Part shown: in pieces, positions 10,447 to 20,849 of the stretch
How the letters are laid out: each line of letters starts with the position of its first letter
Position numbering within the stretch: position 1 is the stretch's first letter
Assembly (NCBI GenBank): GCA_025175895.1
Contig: CM046004.1
Location: 16,045,011 to 16,109,010, forward strand
Direction: 5' to 3'
DNA: 64,000 nucleotides
Source of the DNA: Wurfbainia villosa
Taxonomy: Eukaryota; Streptophyta; Magnoliopsida; Zingiberales; Zingiberaceae
Notes under the pieces: model-generated
Seen by the model: only the letters and a program-made list of their open reading frames with translations
What the model was told of the DNA's origin: nothing
The model's database searches: none
Position numbers and translations under genes: made by a program

Positions 10447-11552
10447 CTACAACGGAACTGCCGGTGCTGCGTGGAGAGGATGGAACCAGAGTAGAAGCTG
10501 AAACTCTTCGAAGGCGATGAAATGAAGTGTTGCCGCTGGAAATTGGAGAAGTTATATCACTGTCGTGAGCTAGAAACAGGTTATGCGGAATCCCGACAGT
10601 AGCAAGCACCACAACCGTCGAAATCTCGTTCGGCTGCGACTCTCAGCTCCGACAGTTGGCGTTGGAAGTTTCGCGGGTGAAAAACGCTAGAATCACCTTC
10701 ACTGCTCGCTACCAACGAGCTGGCCGGAATCCCAGCATCTTGTCACCGCCTGAGGAAGGGGATCGCCACCGGCTTGGATGGAAAGAGGCCGCCGAAAGAG
10801 ACGCCCGGACCTGCCGTCACCGCGTGGAGGATCGATGGCTGCTAGCTGGCGCACGAGGAAGCAGCGTCGTCGTCGCTCGCGCACGAGGAAGACGCTCGGC
10901 GTCGCGTTCTGCTATTCTGCGATTGGGGGAGAAGGGTGAAAATGTTGATTTAAAGTCGATTTTCTGTAGCATCCCGATCAAATTGACCACTGATCTCATC
11001 CGTCCAATTAAGCTAGGGTTTGATGAATATTAATCCATTAAGAAGGCTGCGCATCTAACTGCTCAGATTCCTCCGATTTTGAAAGAACGGATCTGATCCA
11101 TCTGAAGGGATAATCACGATCGGTCAAATCTGGATGAAGGGCTCAGATGTCCAGATCTAAATGTACGGACTAGATCTCTCCAGATCTGGATAGATGGCTC
11201 AGAATCAGCTACTTTCATCGGACGGTCCATATTGCTCAGATATGGTCCCTTGATTGAATTGCCTCTGATCTTGATGAAAGGCTCAAATTAAATTATCTTG
11301 AAATGTCCATTATGACCCAGATGAAGCCATATTTAATCAAACTTGAGTCTAGTCTAGTGGCTCATCTCGATCTCCTACAAACAAGGATAAAATTCGCATA
11401 CAAGTCCAAAATTTAGGAGAATTTACAATAAGGTCCAAAAGATGATCCAACTCATAAAACATGCAAATAATCAACAATTAAACACACGAGAGGATTAAAA
11501 CAATGATATTAAGGACCAAAATAATGCAATAAAATGGTAGTGATCAATTTCC
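10447..11552 (-). mobile_element. Truncated reverse 3' LTR of the inverted-LTR unit
   Basis: On the minus strand from 11552 the sequence starts TGATCACTACC and follows the LTR for about 1.1 kb. It stops inside tRNA-like sequence 1, just after GTTGTAG. There it joins the reverse complement of the leader that follows the forward LTR's PBS. It therefore forms a long inverted repeat with 8519-9580. The polypurine tract to its right marks it as a 3' LTR. Confidence 0.75.
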
Positions 11553-13505
11553 CCACACTTATTCTTGCACGTCTCAAGCAAGGAAAGAAAACTAAAAGTA
11601 AACTGAAAGTGTATTTCCCTAGCAATTCCCAAGCATACATAGAAGATCGTGAAAGAAAGTTACCTAAGATTGTCAAATCTCAAAGACTCAAGCAATCATG
11701 GACTTAAATCTTACATAGGTTAACAAACATGGTGACTTCAATCCATCTTGAATAAACTAAGAATGATTAAGCCTCACAAGGTAAGTGATGGTTTCTCTCG
11801 CTCTCATAAACATATAATAGTGGAGTTCACTCAAGCTACTCATGGTTTATGTACTACCATATACTTGCTTTTCTTCTACCTTCACCACTATATACACATA
11901 AGAATGCACAATCATTGAAGGCTTATTAGGAATGTAAGGGAAATATGAATACAAAAAAAAAATGATAGTATGTGTGGAAAGAGAGAAAGGTAAGAAACGA
12001 AATAGCTAAAGAAATACAATAGGATATGGAAATACTGGAATGCTACATAGATGAGTACAAGAAAGCAATGCCCCAAAAGTTTTCATCCAAGCTAGCATTT
12101 TACCATCCACTAAACATGTAAACAACTTCTATCACATTCACAATACAAGTCCAGATATGATATATAATAATTCTCTCAATAGTTGTAATAAGGGATGTCT
12201 ATCACAAAAAATACTATCACACAGATAAAAAATTGTACAACATGTTAAAGATTTTTTTTATTGCTTTTATTGTTTTGGCCAAATGTTCTTTTTTTTTTCC
12301 AATTTTTCTTTTATTTTCTTTTATTTTTACTTTTTTTTTTCAATTTTTTTCTTGACATGCAGTACACTTTCCTATGCTCTAAAACATCAAGCTCAGCTAT
12401 AAAAAATAAAAACACGGCTTGTCCATGGTGATCAAGCACGACATGCCTATGCTCCCATTAAATTCTCCTGAGCTACTCTCTCCCCCACACTTAAACTTTT
12501 GTCTGTCCCGAGCAAAAACTCATCATGAAACATCCAATATTCCACATCCAAAAATAGAAATGGAGAAAAAAAATGACATGATGAAAATGCAGGAATAGAA
12601 AGACAAGAGAATGAATAATGAACATGACATGACATATGATAAGGAAATTATTTAAGTAGCATGTGACAACAAAAGTAGTGAAGGAGAAACATGTGAGAAT
12701 GACTTCATAGTAATCATGCAAACCTATGGTTGTGTGGTCTCAAAAGAATCAAAGCAAGTTCTAGAGTTACAATAACCACAAGTGCACCACACACAAGCAA
12801 TAAGAACAGGCACAATCCTCACTAGGAATGAAAAAAAATCATCTTAATCTATCAACATAGAATCCATCACCACAGAGTAACCATATGCAATCAAATAATC
12901 CATTCATGACAATAACTCCCCAAAACTTGACAATCAAATTTAACTAGCTTTTACGACTTCAAGATGATATGAAGGAATGCATAGGAAATTTATTTGAAAG
13001 CATCGACAAAACAAAAACTCAACAAATGAAACATAACAACTAAAACAAAAACAAATAAAGTAAAATGAAGTGAAAGATGTGTATATACAATGAAAAGAAA
13101 AGTAGATGGGATAGAACAAACTCCCCTGAGGTCCTGACAGTTGGAGGCGGTTCAGTAAGAAATCCAGGCTGGGAGTGGGATGGATCGGATGGAGGTGAGT
13201 GCTCTTTTGATGTGATCAGGGTAGTTCCATGCTGCTCCCTCCGAAATGATCATCGCCTCATCATATGTACTCTCTGGTGGTCAGAGGCATTTCAGCAAAA
13301 GTATCCAACCTTGCGGCTGGATTACTGCATTTGTTGTTAGGGCTTTCATCAACAACTTCTTGGAGACTCTATCTCAGGTGGGAGTGTCCAGTCTGGGGGT
13401 GTCCAGCTATCCACCACTCCTGTGTCAACATCCTCAACATCTGAAATAACAGCAACTTCATCAATGAAATCACATCCATCAGCGTCCGAAATCACATCAC
13501 AGCAC
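11553..13505 (-). mobile_element. Internal region (3' part) of non-autonomous Athila-like element
   Basis: This block lies between the PPT at 11555 and the Copia-1 insertion. It resumes at 23081 beyond Copia-1, as shown by the AATGG duplication. No RT, integrase or protease motif was found on either strand, so the element looks like a large non-autonomous derivative. It contains A/T-rich runs (12240-12360) and a second G-rich tract (12481-12491). The 13077-13505 part contains short frames without known domains. Confidence 0.6.
11555..11566 (-). other. Polypurine tract of the inverted-LTR unit
   Basis: The minus strand reads AAGTGTGGGGAAAT just before TGATCA, the LTR start. This is the expected plus-strand primer position. 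A similar AAGTGTGGGGGAG occurs about 930 bp upstream at 12481-12491. Confidence 0.65.
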
Positions 13506-13510
13506 AATGG

Positions 13511-15715
13511 TGTTAGTAATATATGAGAGATGTCCTAAGACAATCTCCTTATGTCTAAACCATTTATATGATAAATGAAGATTCACTATTTGAGTATACA
13601 TGTTTTCATGTATTTGATTAGATCTTAAACTCATTTACTGAATGTCCACGATACGATTCACAGCATGAGAGAATTTATGATTGGATCACAACTAGTGAGT
13701 ATCTCTATATGTGTAATTGTGATGTATCGGAATTATCCCTAGTCGATGAATTGATGGATTTGGACACCATTGATTCTGTCGAGACTAGCATGAGGTATAC
13801 TCCTTGGTGTATCCAAGCAGCTGATTCTCACTGGCTGGAGACATTGTGATGTCCGGAGTTAATCGTGGATGCTAGTTAGGGTAACTAGTTCATTGGAGTG
13901 ACCAGCCGTAAGACTTCATATGGTTCTCTGCATATATAGATATGTCAATGAAGTTCTTACTGTAGCTTAAGTGCGATGTTCCTTTGACTTGCGGTATTCA
14001 AGTCATCTTGATCATGAAGACTTATGCTTTGACATCTTAAGCAAGCATCTCTGAGGAGATGTGGACCCGGGATGATTGGGTATAAGTCGAAGTGATCGAA
14101 GGTGTTTGAATAGCCTATAAAGGATTCACCACTCCTTGCGAGGAGATGTATACCCATGGCCTCTCATTGTTACTAAAGTCTGCCAAAGCATTACATGTTT
14201 AGAGTATACATGTGCAGTAACTAGAATCCGTAGGACGAGGAAATGATACTTGGGCTAGGTGTGACGTAGTCAGCCTAGTGGGGACTGACACTATAGACCA
14301 TGTCCTGAACCAAGTGGGTATAAGATGAGTGAAGGGAATGAGGCACGATTCATTTGAGCTGCTGAAGAGTTTCAGAAATAGTTCTGGATCAACCGTTGAT
14401 CTTTTCGGTTAATTGGGGATCATGATGTACTACTAGGTTCCACTCATGATCGTTTTATAATTAATGGTTAATTATAGACGGCCAACAAAAATCGAGAACC
14501 TATTTGGTCACACGCACAACGAGCGTAATCCAAAGGATTTAAAACGAGCTTGAGAATGAGATTCTCAGACTGAGAGAAACTAGGTTTGGTTGGACCAAAC
14601 GTGGAGCGAGCATGAAATCGTTTCAGTCGCAATGGAAGCGTGGATGGGCCATGTCTTGTGAAGACATAATGGATGAACCAAAATGGTTTGGTTCTAATCC
14701 AATGGAGGAGAATAAACCAAAGGGGTTTGGTTTATTTTAAACGAATGAACCAAAGTTGGTTCGGTTCGTTTTAACTTAAAATAAACCATCATGGTTTGGT
14801 TTATTTTAACTTATATTAATGGAGTGGGTTAACGGGCCTTATGGTTATGATCCAATAACCATTAAGAGAATTAGTTCTCTATAAAAGAGGGCTTAAGGGT
14901 TTGTTAAGCCCTAATCTAATTCCCTTAACCTAGAGTTGCCGCCCACCTCCTCCCCTTTGAAGAAGTCGGTGCCAACCCTAGTGCCGCCGCCCACCTCCTC
15001 CAACCGGTGACCAGCTGTTGCCGTCTTCTCCACTTGCCGGTGTCGAGCTGCTGCTGGTGGAGCTCCAGTGATCTCCCTTGGGTTCGGTAATAAGGTGAGC
15101 TTCCACCTTTCCTTTTTGGCCGGCCCTACTCCTCCACCAAAGCTGTCCAATTTTCTGGACAGCTTGTTTTCCTCTCGTTGGAGCGTCGTTTGGACGACGT
15201 TTGGAGCTTCGACAGAGGTAGCCTTGCCGGGGATTCGATCTCCGGCAATCCTCATAGGTGGAGGATGAAGGATTCGTCAAACGGTTGACGAATACCTCTT
15301 CGGAGAAGCGAGTTTTGAGGACTCGGTTTTGGATCCGAATTTGGATTCGGATTGTGATCTTCTCTTGATCACATCGTCTTCAACAGGAGGCTAGTAACCC
15401 GTACGAAGACGAGACTCGTGACTTGGTGAAGTCATCCCGAAGATACTCGGTGTGGATACGGATAGAGACGATTCTAGTGAGGATCGTTCCGGTTGATGTC
15501 TTTCCCGCTACACATGATACGTAAGGTATACGTAGTTAAATTTCCTTTTATTGCAAAATTTAAATTTACGGTTATGTCTACACATGTTGTACTATGCATG
15601 CGTGTGATGTGTGTGTTGTAATAAATGTGTATTTATTATTTTTATTTCTTCCGCTGTGCTCATGTTTACGAAACATGTTCGAATACACACTCGCCGTGGT
15701 GCCGGAAACCCAACA
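13511..15715 (+). repeat. Copia-1 5' LTR
   Basis: It begins TGTTAGTAATATATGAG and ends GGAAACCCAACA. A TATA box lies at 14880-14887 (TATAAAAG). A row of hairpins built from AACCAAA and TTTGGTT motifs lies at 14675-14808. Compared with the 3' LTR it lacks several short pieces near 14163-14210. Confidence 0.92.
14880..14887 (+). promoter_or_regulatory. TATA box of Copia-1 5' LTR
   Basis: TATAAAAG, followed by AGGGCTTAAGGG; the matching site in the 3' LTR is 22240-22247. Position about 1.37 kb into the LTR fits the U3/R boundary. Confidence 0.6.
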
Positions 15716-17003
15716 GTGGTATTAGAGCCCAGGTTATGTTTCGACATAATCGTAAAATTATTTTGCGATAGTCATAATGATATTTCTGGAAATTTTCTAC
15801 TTTTGGAAAGTTAGAAGTATTTATGGAAATTTTTCAATTTTGGAAAGTCTAGAAGTATTTATGGAAATCTTCCACTTTTAGAAAGTTGAAAGTATTTATG
15901 GAAATTGATATTTTCCATAAATAAAATATTTGATTAGATTTTGGAAATTTGTTTCCTAATTTAATCATGATTTGATTTGCGAAATCAAATCTTAAAAATA
16001 TTTTATTTTTCATAAGTAGTTTTGATGATTTAGGAAATTGGTTTCCTAAATTGACTTTCCTTAATCAACTATTTCCACAAATAAAATATGTGATTAGATT
16101 TGGAAATTTGTTTCCTAATTTAATCATGATTTGATTTGGAGAATCAAATCTTAAACATATTTTATTTCCATAAATAGTTATGACATATAAGGAAATATTG
16201 TACATGACATAATTGTATGCCATGTAATAGCATTAGATGCATATCATTATGCCATGCGTGTCGTGACATGTAGATGTATGCCATGTATGTCATGCCATGT
16301 AGATAATAGTTATTTGCATGCAAAGAGGATGAGACATAAAAACCCTAACTCAATATTAAAGCCTACACCTTCCATTAATATGGTTAGAACCAGAGTTCCG
16401 TTTCTTGTTCGAGTTGTTGGACTCTCTCCAAGCCCGGCTCGAACCCGAACATGTTCAAACCATGGAATAGTTTAATACTAATATGGTAAGAGTCAGAGGT
16501 CAATCGTTAGCTTTGGTTTTTGGACTCTCTCCAAGCCGGGCTAATTGGTTGAATGCGCTTTAACCATATTAAAACTATTTCTCAATTAATGGGTTGGCTT
16601 TAACCTGGAGCATCGGCTTGTTGGACTCTCTCCAAGGTCGATGTTAAGGGAGGTGAAGTTGGGTGCTATGCATATGATGCATACTTGTTAATGTGTTAAC
16701 AACCCGATGTATGTGTGAACATTCAATTAGTTGATAGCACATTGTGATAGTTGCATATACGTGATATGCAATCAGTATAGTTGATACCTACCATCGTAGT
16801 TATGAATGACTTGTTGGACTCTCTCCAAGGTTGTTCATATCTATGATGGATATCAACCCATTCGGAGGTGGACCTACAATCTCCCTAAGTGATTTTGGGG
16901 TTTTTAAAATTCAAAAAATGAATGGGATTTATAAATGTATATTGATGCATTTTTAAAAATCATTTTCTCATATATGCTCGTTTTGTATTTCTAGGTCAAT
17001 CGA
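15716..17003 (+). other. Copia-1 PBS and structured untranslated leader
   Basis: TGGTATTAGAGCCCAG at 15717 is a one-mismatch initiator tRNA-Met PBS. The leader then holds three short repeats around GAAGTATTTATGGAAA (15780-15905), a tandem duplication of about 165 bp that can fold into large hairpins (15905-16010 and 16075-16170), ATGCCATG-type repeats (16220-16310), and four copies of the hairpin TTGGACTCTCTCCAA (16417, 16520, 16621, 16814). No coding capacity is apparent. Such leaders usually carry packaging and dimerisation signals; that role here is an inference. Confidence 0.75.
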
Positions 17004-18269
17004 TTGATCATGACGTCTTTGAATTTGCGCACTATTTTAGATTCAAACAAACTGACTAGGTCTAACTTCCTGGACTGGCTTAGAAACCTGAGAATTGTTC
17101 TCAAGGCAGAAAAGCTAGCATATGTCCTTGAAGAGCCTCTTCCCAACCGTCCTAAGGACGATGCAACTCCAGACCAAATGTTGGTCTATCAGAAGCATGT
17201 GGCAGATTCTGAGCTGGCGAGTTGCATCATGCTAGCTGCGATGGTACCTGAGTTGCAAAAGCAGCATGAGCATATGGATGCTAATACCATGGTCTTCCAT
17301 CTTCATGAGTTGTTTGATGAGCAAGCGAGATCCGAAAGGTTCGAAGTCTCCAGGCTCCTCTTCACCACTAAGATGCAAGAAGGTTCGTCTGTAGTGCAGT
17401 TTGTGCTAAAGATGAACGGGTACATCGAGCGGCTAGCCACCCTCGGGTTTGTGATGGATCATGAATTAAATATTGACTTAATTCTGCATTGTTTGCCCAA
17501 GAGTTTCTCACAATTTGTGATGAACTATCTGATGAACAAATTAGAATCCACTATTCCTGAGCTCCTCAATATGCTGAAGAATGTGGAGCCTTCTGTGAAG
17601 CATGAGGAGAAGGCGGTTCTGTTAGTTGATTTCTCAAAGAAAGGTTCTAAGAGGAAAGCAAAAGAACAGAAGAAAGGAAAGAACAAGAATGCAAAGAAGG
17701 CAGAACCAGCACAAAAGGGTACTTGCCATCACTGCGGCAAGGAAGGCCACTGGCGAAGAAACTGCAAGATTTATCTTGAGTCCATGAAGAAGAAGAAGGC
17801 ATCCGATGTCCCATCCTCTTCAGGTATATTCGTTATTGATTGTCATTCTATTTCCTTAGACACTTGGGTATTGGATACTGGGTGTGGCTCACATATATGT
17901 AATGACATACAGGGGCTAAGGAATAGAAGAAGACTCGTCAGAGGGGAGTCAAATTTGCGAGTTGGCAATGGAGCAAAGGTTGCTGCGGTTGCCATCGGAA
18001 CTTGTTTGCTGAAGCTCCCTAGTGGACTAGTCTTGGAACTGGACAATTGCTATTGTGTTCCTTCTCTAATAAAGAACATTGTTTCTATTTTATGCTTAAA
18101 TAGAAATGGTTTCCATTTGACGTTTAGTAACAATTGTTGTTATATAACTTTGAATGGAGTACTTTATGGAACTGGAACTTTAGCAATGACATTTATACGT
18201 TGGACGTATCCAGTGACATTTTCAATATCGAAGCGAGCAACAAGCGTGCTTGAAAGGATAATCAATTAG
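17004..18269 (+). CDS. Copia-1 gag and protease (open, 421 codons)
   Basis: This is the longest open frame of the window. Residues about 1-200 form a UBN2-type gag (FLDWLRNLRIVL, LDTNTMV-like helices, LPKSFSQFVMNYLMN). A lysine-rich linker follows, then a CX2CX4HX4C zinc knuckle at residues 241-254 (CHHCGKEGHWRRNC), then the retropepsin with WVLDTGCGSHIC, catalytic Asp at residue 291. The frame runs on to VSILCLNRNG and ends at a frameshift just before the GAG-pre-integrase segment, which resumes at 18257 in another frame. Gag forms the particle and binds RNA; the protease would cut the polyprotein. In an intact element, gag and pol would be one frame. Confidence 0.9.
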   Translation: MIMTSLNLRTILDSNKLTRSNFLDWLRNLRIVLKAEKLAYVLEEPLPNRPKDDATPDQMLVYQKHVADSELASCIMLAAMVPELQKQHEHMDANTMVFHLHELFDEQARSERFEVSRLLFTTKMQEGSSVVQFVLKMNGYIERLATLGFVMDHELNIDLILHCLPKSFSQFVMNYLMNKLESTIPELLNMLKNVEPSVKHEEKAVLLVDFSKKGSKRKAKEQKKGKNKNAKKAEPAQKGTCHHCGKEGHWRRNCKIYLESMKKKKASDVPSSSGIFVIDCHSISLDTWVLDTGCGSHICNDIQGLRNRRRLVRGESNLRVGNGAKVAAVAIGTCLLKLPSGLVLELDNCYCVPSLIKNIVSILCLNRNGFHLTFSNNCCYITLNGVLYGTGTLAMTFIRWTYPVTFSISKRATSVLERIIN

Positions 18270-19411
18270 ACTCCTACATGTGGCATTGTCGTCTTGGCCA
18301 TGTAAGCAAGAAACGCATGTCCGAATTACACCGATGTGAAATTCTGGAATCGTTTGAATTGGATTCATATGATACATGCGAATCATGCTTAAAAGGCAAG
18401 ATGACTAAGTTACCTTTTACTGGAAAAGGTGAACGAGTGGGAGAGTTACTTGGTCTAATACATACTGATGTATGTGGACCTATGTCAACTCAATCTTTAG
18501 GAGGCTATAGCTACTTCATTACCTTCACCGATGATCACTCATGGTTTGGGTATGTGTTCTTGATGAAACACAAGTCTGAAGCCTTTGAAAGGTTCAAAGA
18601 ATTCAGAAATGAAGTAGAGAAACAACATGACAAGAGTATTAAAATTCTTCGATCGGATCGAGGTGGTGAATACTTAAGTCAAGAGTTTCTTGATTATCTA
18701 AGAGACAATGATATATTGTCTCAATGGACTCCGCCATATACACCATAACATAATGGTGTATCTGAGAGGCGTAACCGGACCTTGTTGGACATGGTCAGGT
18801 CAATGATGAATCATGCGAATCTTCCCAAGTCCTTTTGGGGCTATGCACTTCAGACAGTTGTTTACTTGTTAAACAGAATGCCAACCAAGGTAGTCTCTAC
18901 TACTCCATATGAGATATGGAATGGTAAGAAACCTCATGTATCTTACTTGAAGATATGGGGTTCTCTAGCTTATGTGAAGCGGACTGTATTAGACAAATTG
19001 GATGCTAAGTCTGATAAATGTCTATTTATTGGATACCCTAAGAAAACAAGGGGATACCAGTTCTATCATCCTGTGGAACAAAAGGTGTTTGTTTCAAGGC
19101 ATGCTGTGTTTCTAGAGAAAGAGTTTCTCTTGCAAGAAAACAGTGGGAGTGTCGTCAAGCTTGAGGAGGCTCGAGAGACTCAAATAGACATTGATGAGAT
19201 ACCTGGTGAAGCACAACAGCCGACACCTCATAGTGATGAGCAATCGGCTGGACCTATTGTAACACCACATCTTCGTAGATCTGGTAGAACACACAACATT
19301 CCTGAGAGATATGGATTTCTCGTAAGTGAATCAAACGATGTATTACTCATTGATGATGAGGAGCCTACCAGTTATGAAGAAGTGCTGACAAGTTCAGAAA
19401 GGGATAAATGA
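18257..19411 (+). pseudogene. Copia-1 integrase (frameshifted, one nonsense codon)
   Basis: The GAG-pre-integrase zinc-binding segment (MWHCRLGHVSKKRM, then CESCLKGKMTKLPF) is followed by the catalytic core: HTDVCGPM (first Asp), LRSDRGGEY (second Asp) and GVSERRNRTLLD (Glu). A TAA at about 18747, where copia elements have PQHNGVSERRN, is a Gln-to-stop change. The frame continues through 18782-19411 with the C-terminal linker SGRTHNIPERYGF that leads into RT. Integrase would insert the cDNA; this copy cannot be made intact. Confidence 0.88.
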
Positions 19412-20838
19412 CTTGATGCCATGAAGTCGGAAATGGATTCCATGTATGAAAACCAAGTTTGAACTTGTCGACCCACCAAGGCATAAAGCCTATAGGGTGC
19501 AAGTGGTTTTCAAGAAGAAAACCGACATGGATGGTAATGTGATTACCTATAAAGCTTAGATTAGTGGTGAAAGGATATCGCCAAAAATAAGGTGTTGATT
19601 ATGACGAAACCTATTCGCTCAGAGCTATGCTTAAATCCATTCGATGCTCCCGCCATAGCGGCTCATTATGATTATGAGATATGGCGATGGATGTGAAAAC
19701 AGCTTTCCTTAATGGAAACTCGCCGAGGACGTGTATATGATACAACCGAGGGTTTCACATCGCTGATAAAACCAAGATATGCAAATTGCGACGGTCCATT
19801 TATGGATCAAGCAAGCATCCAGAGTCGAATATCCGCTTTGATGAGATCAAAAAGTTTGATTTCTCACAAAATCCGCATTTAACCTTGTGTGTACAAGAAG
19901 GTTAGTGGGAGGCAATGTGTTCCTAGTATTGTATGTCGATGACATATTACTTATAGGAAACGATGTTTCAATCTTACAAATCTTAAGGTTTGGTTATCCA
20001 AGACATTCTCCATGAAAGACCGGGAGAAGCAACCTACATCCTCGGATTAAGATCTATAGAGATAGATCAAACGGCTTGCTTGGTCTTTCGCATAGCTTCA
20101 CATATATAGACCGAAAGTGCTAAAGAGGTTTAGCATGTCTAATCCAAGAAAGGTTTCTACCCATCGTGCATGGGGTACACCTTTCAAGTCTATGTGTCCG
20201 CGCACGTAAGAGAGAGGATTTGCATGAGTAAGATTCCCTATGCATCCGCAATAGGATCTATCATGTATGCTATGTTATGTACGAGGCCCGATGTATCGAT
20301 GCTCGAGTGTCACGAGCAGATACTCACCGATCCAGAATGGATCATTGGGTGGTCATAAGACGATCCTTAAGTACTTAAGAAGAACTAAGGATGTCTCCTA
20401 ATATATGGAGAAGGGTACATGGTGATACGTGGGTATACGGATGCCAGCTCCAGACAGACAAGGATGATTCCATGTCTCAGTCTGGGTATGTATTCACCTA
20501 GAATGGAGGCGCAATAAGTTGGAAAGGTTCCAAGCTTGACATTATAGCGGATTCTGCCACTAAGGCAGAATACATTGCAGCTTTGGAAGCAGCAAAGGAA
20601 GCGGTTTGGATCAAGAAGTTCATCTATGAACTTGATGTGGTCTCATCAATGATCCAAACATGTGCTTCGCCGCTATCATCTGATCAGAGAGATCATAAGT
20701 AGGAAGAAAATACAAATCGAGAAAATCCCCACTGAAAGGAACTTAGCAGATCATTTGACTAAGGCATTACCTCAAAGTAAGTTTGAGGGTCATGTTAGAG
20801 CTTATGGTATTGGATACCGTAGCGATTGACATTAGGCC
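19412..20838 (+). pseudogene. Copia-1 reverse transcriptase and RNase H, broken by many small gaps
   Basis: Copia RT motifs are recognisable in shifting frames: KTDMDGN near 19525, the catalytic YVDDILLIG near 19935, and IPYASAIGSIMY in 20221-20340. RNase H motifs GYVFT and TAEYIAA occur near 20490-20580. The region has many more one- to three-base losses than the gag-integrase part of the same element, so no long frame survives. Confidence 0.8.
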
Positions 20839-20849
20839 AAGTGAGAGTT
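20839..20849 (+). other. Polypurine tract of Copia-1
   Basis: AAGTGAGAGTT directly before the 3' LTR start; usual copia form is close to AAGTGGGAGAT. Confidence 0.65.
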
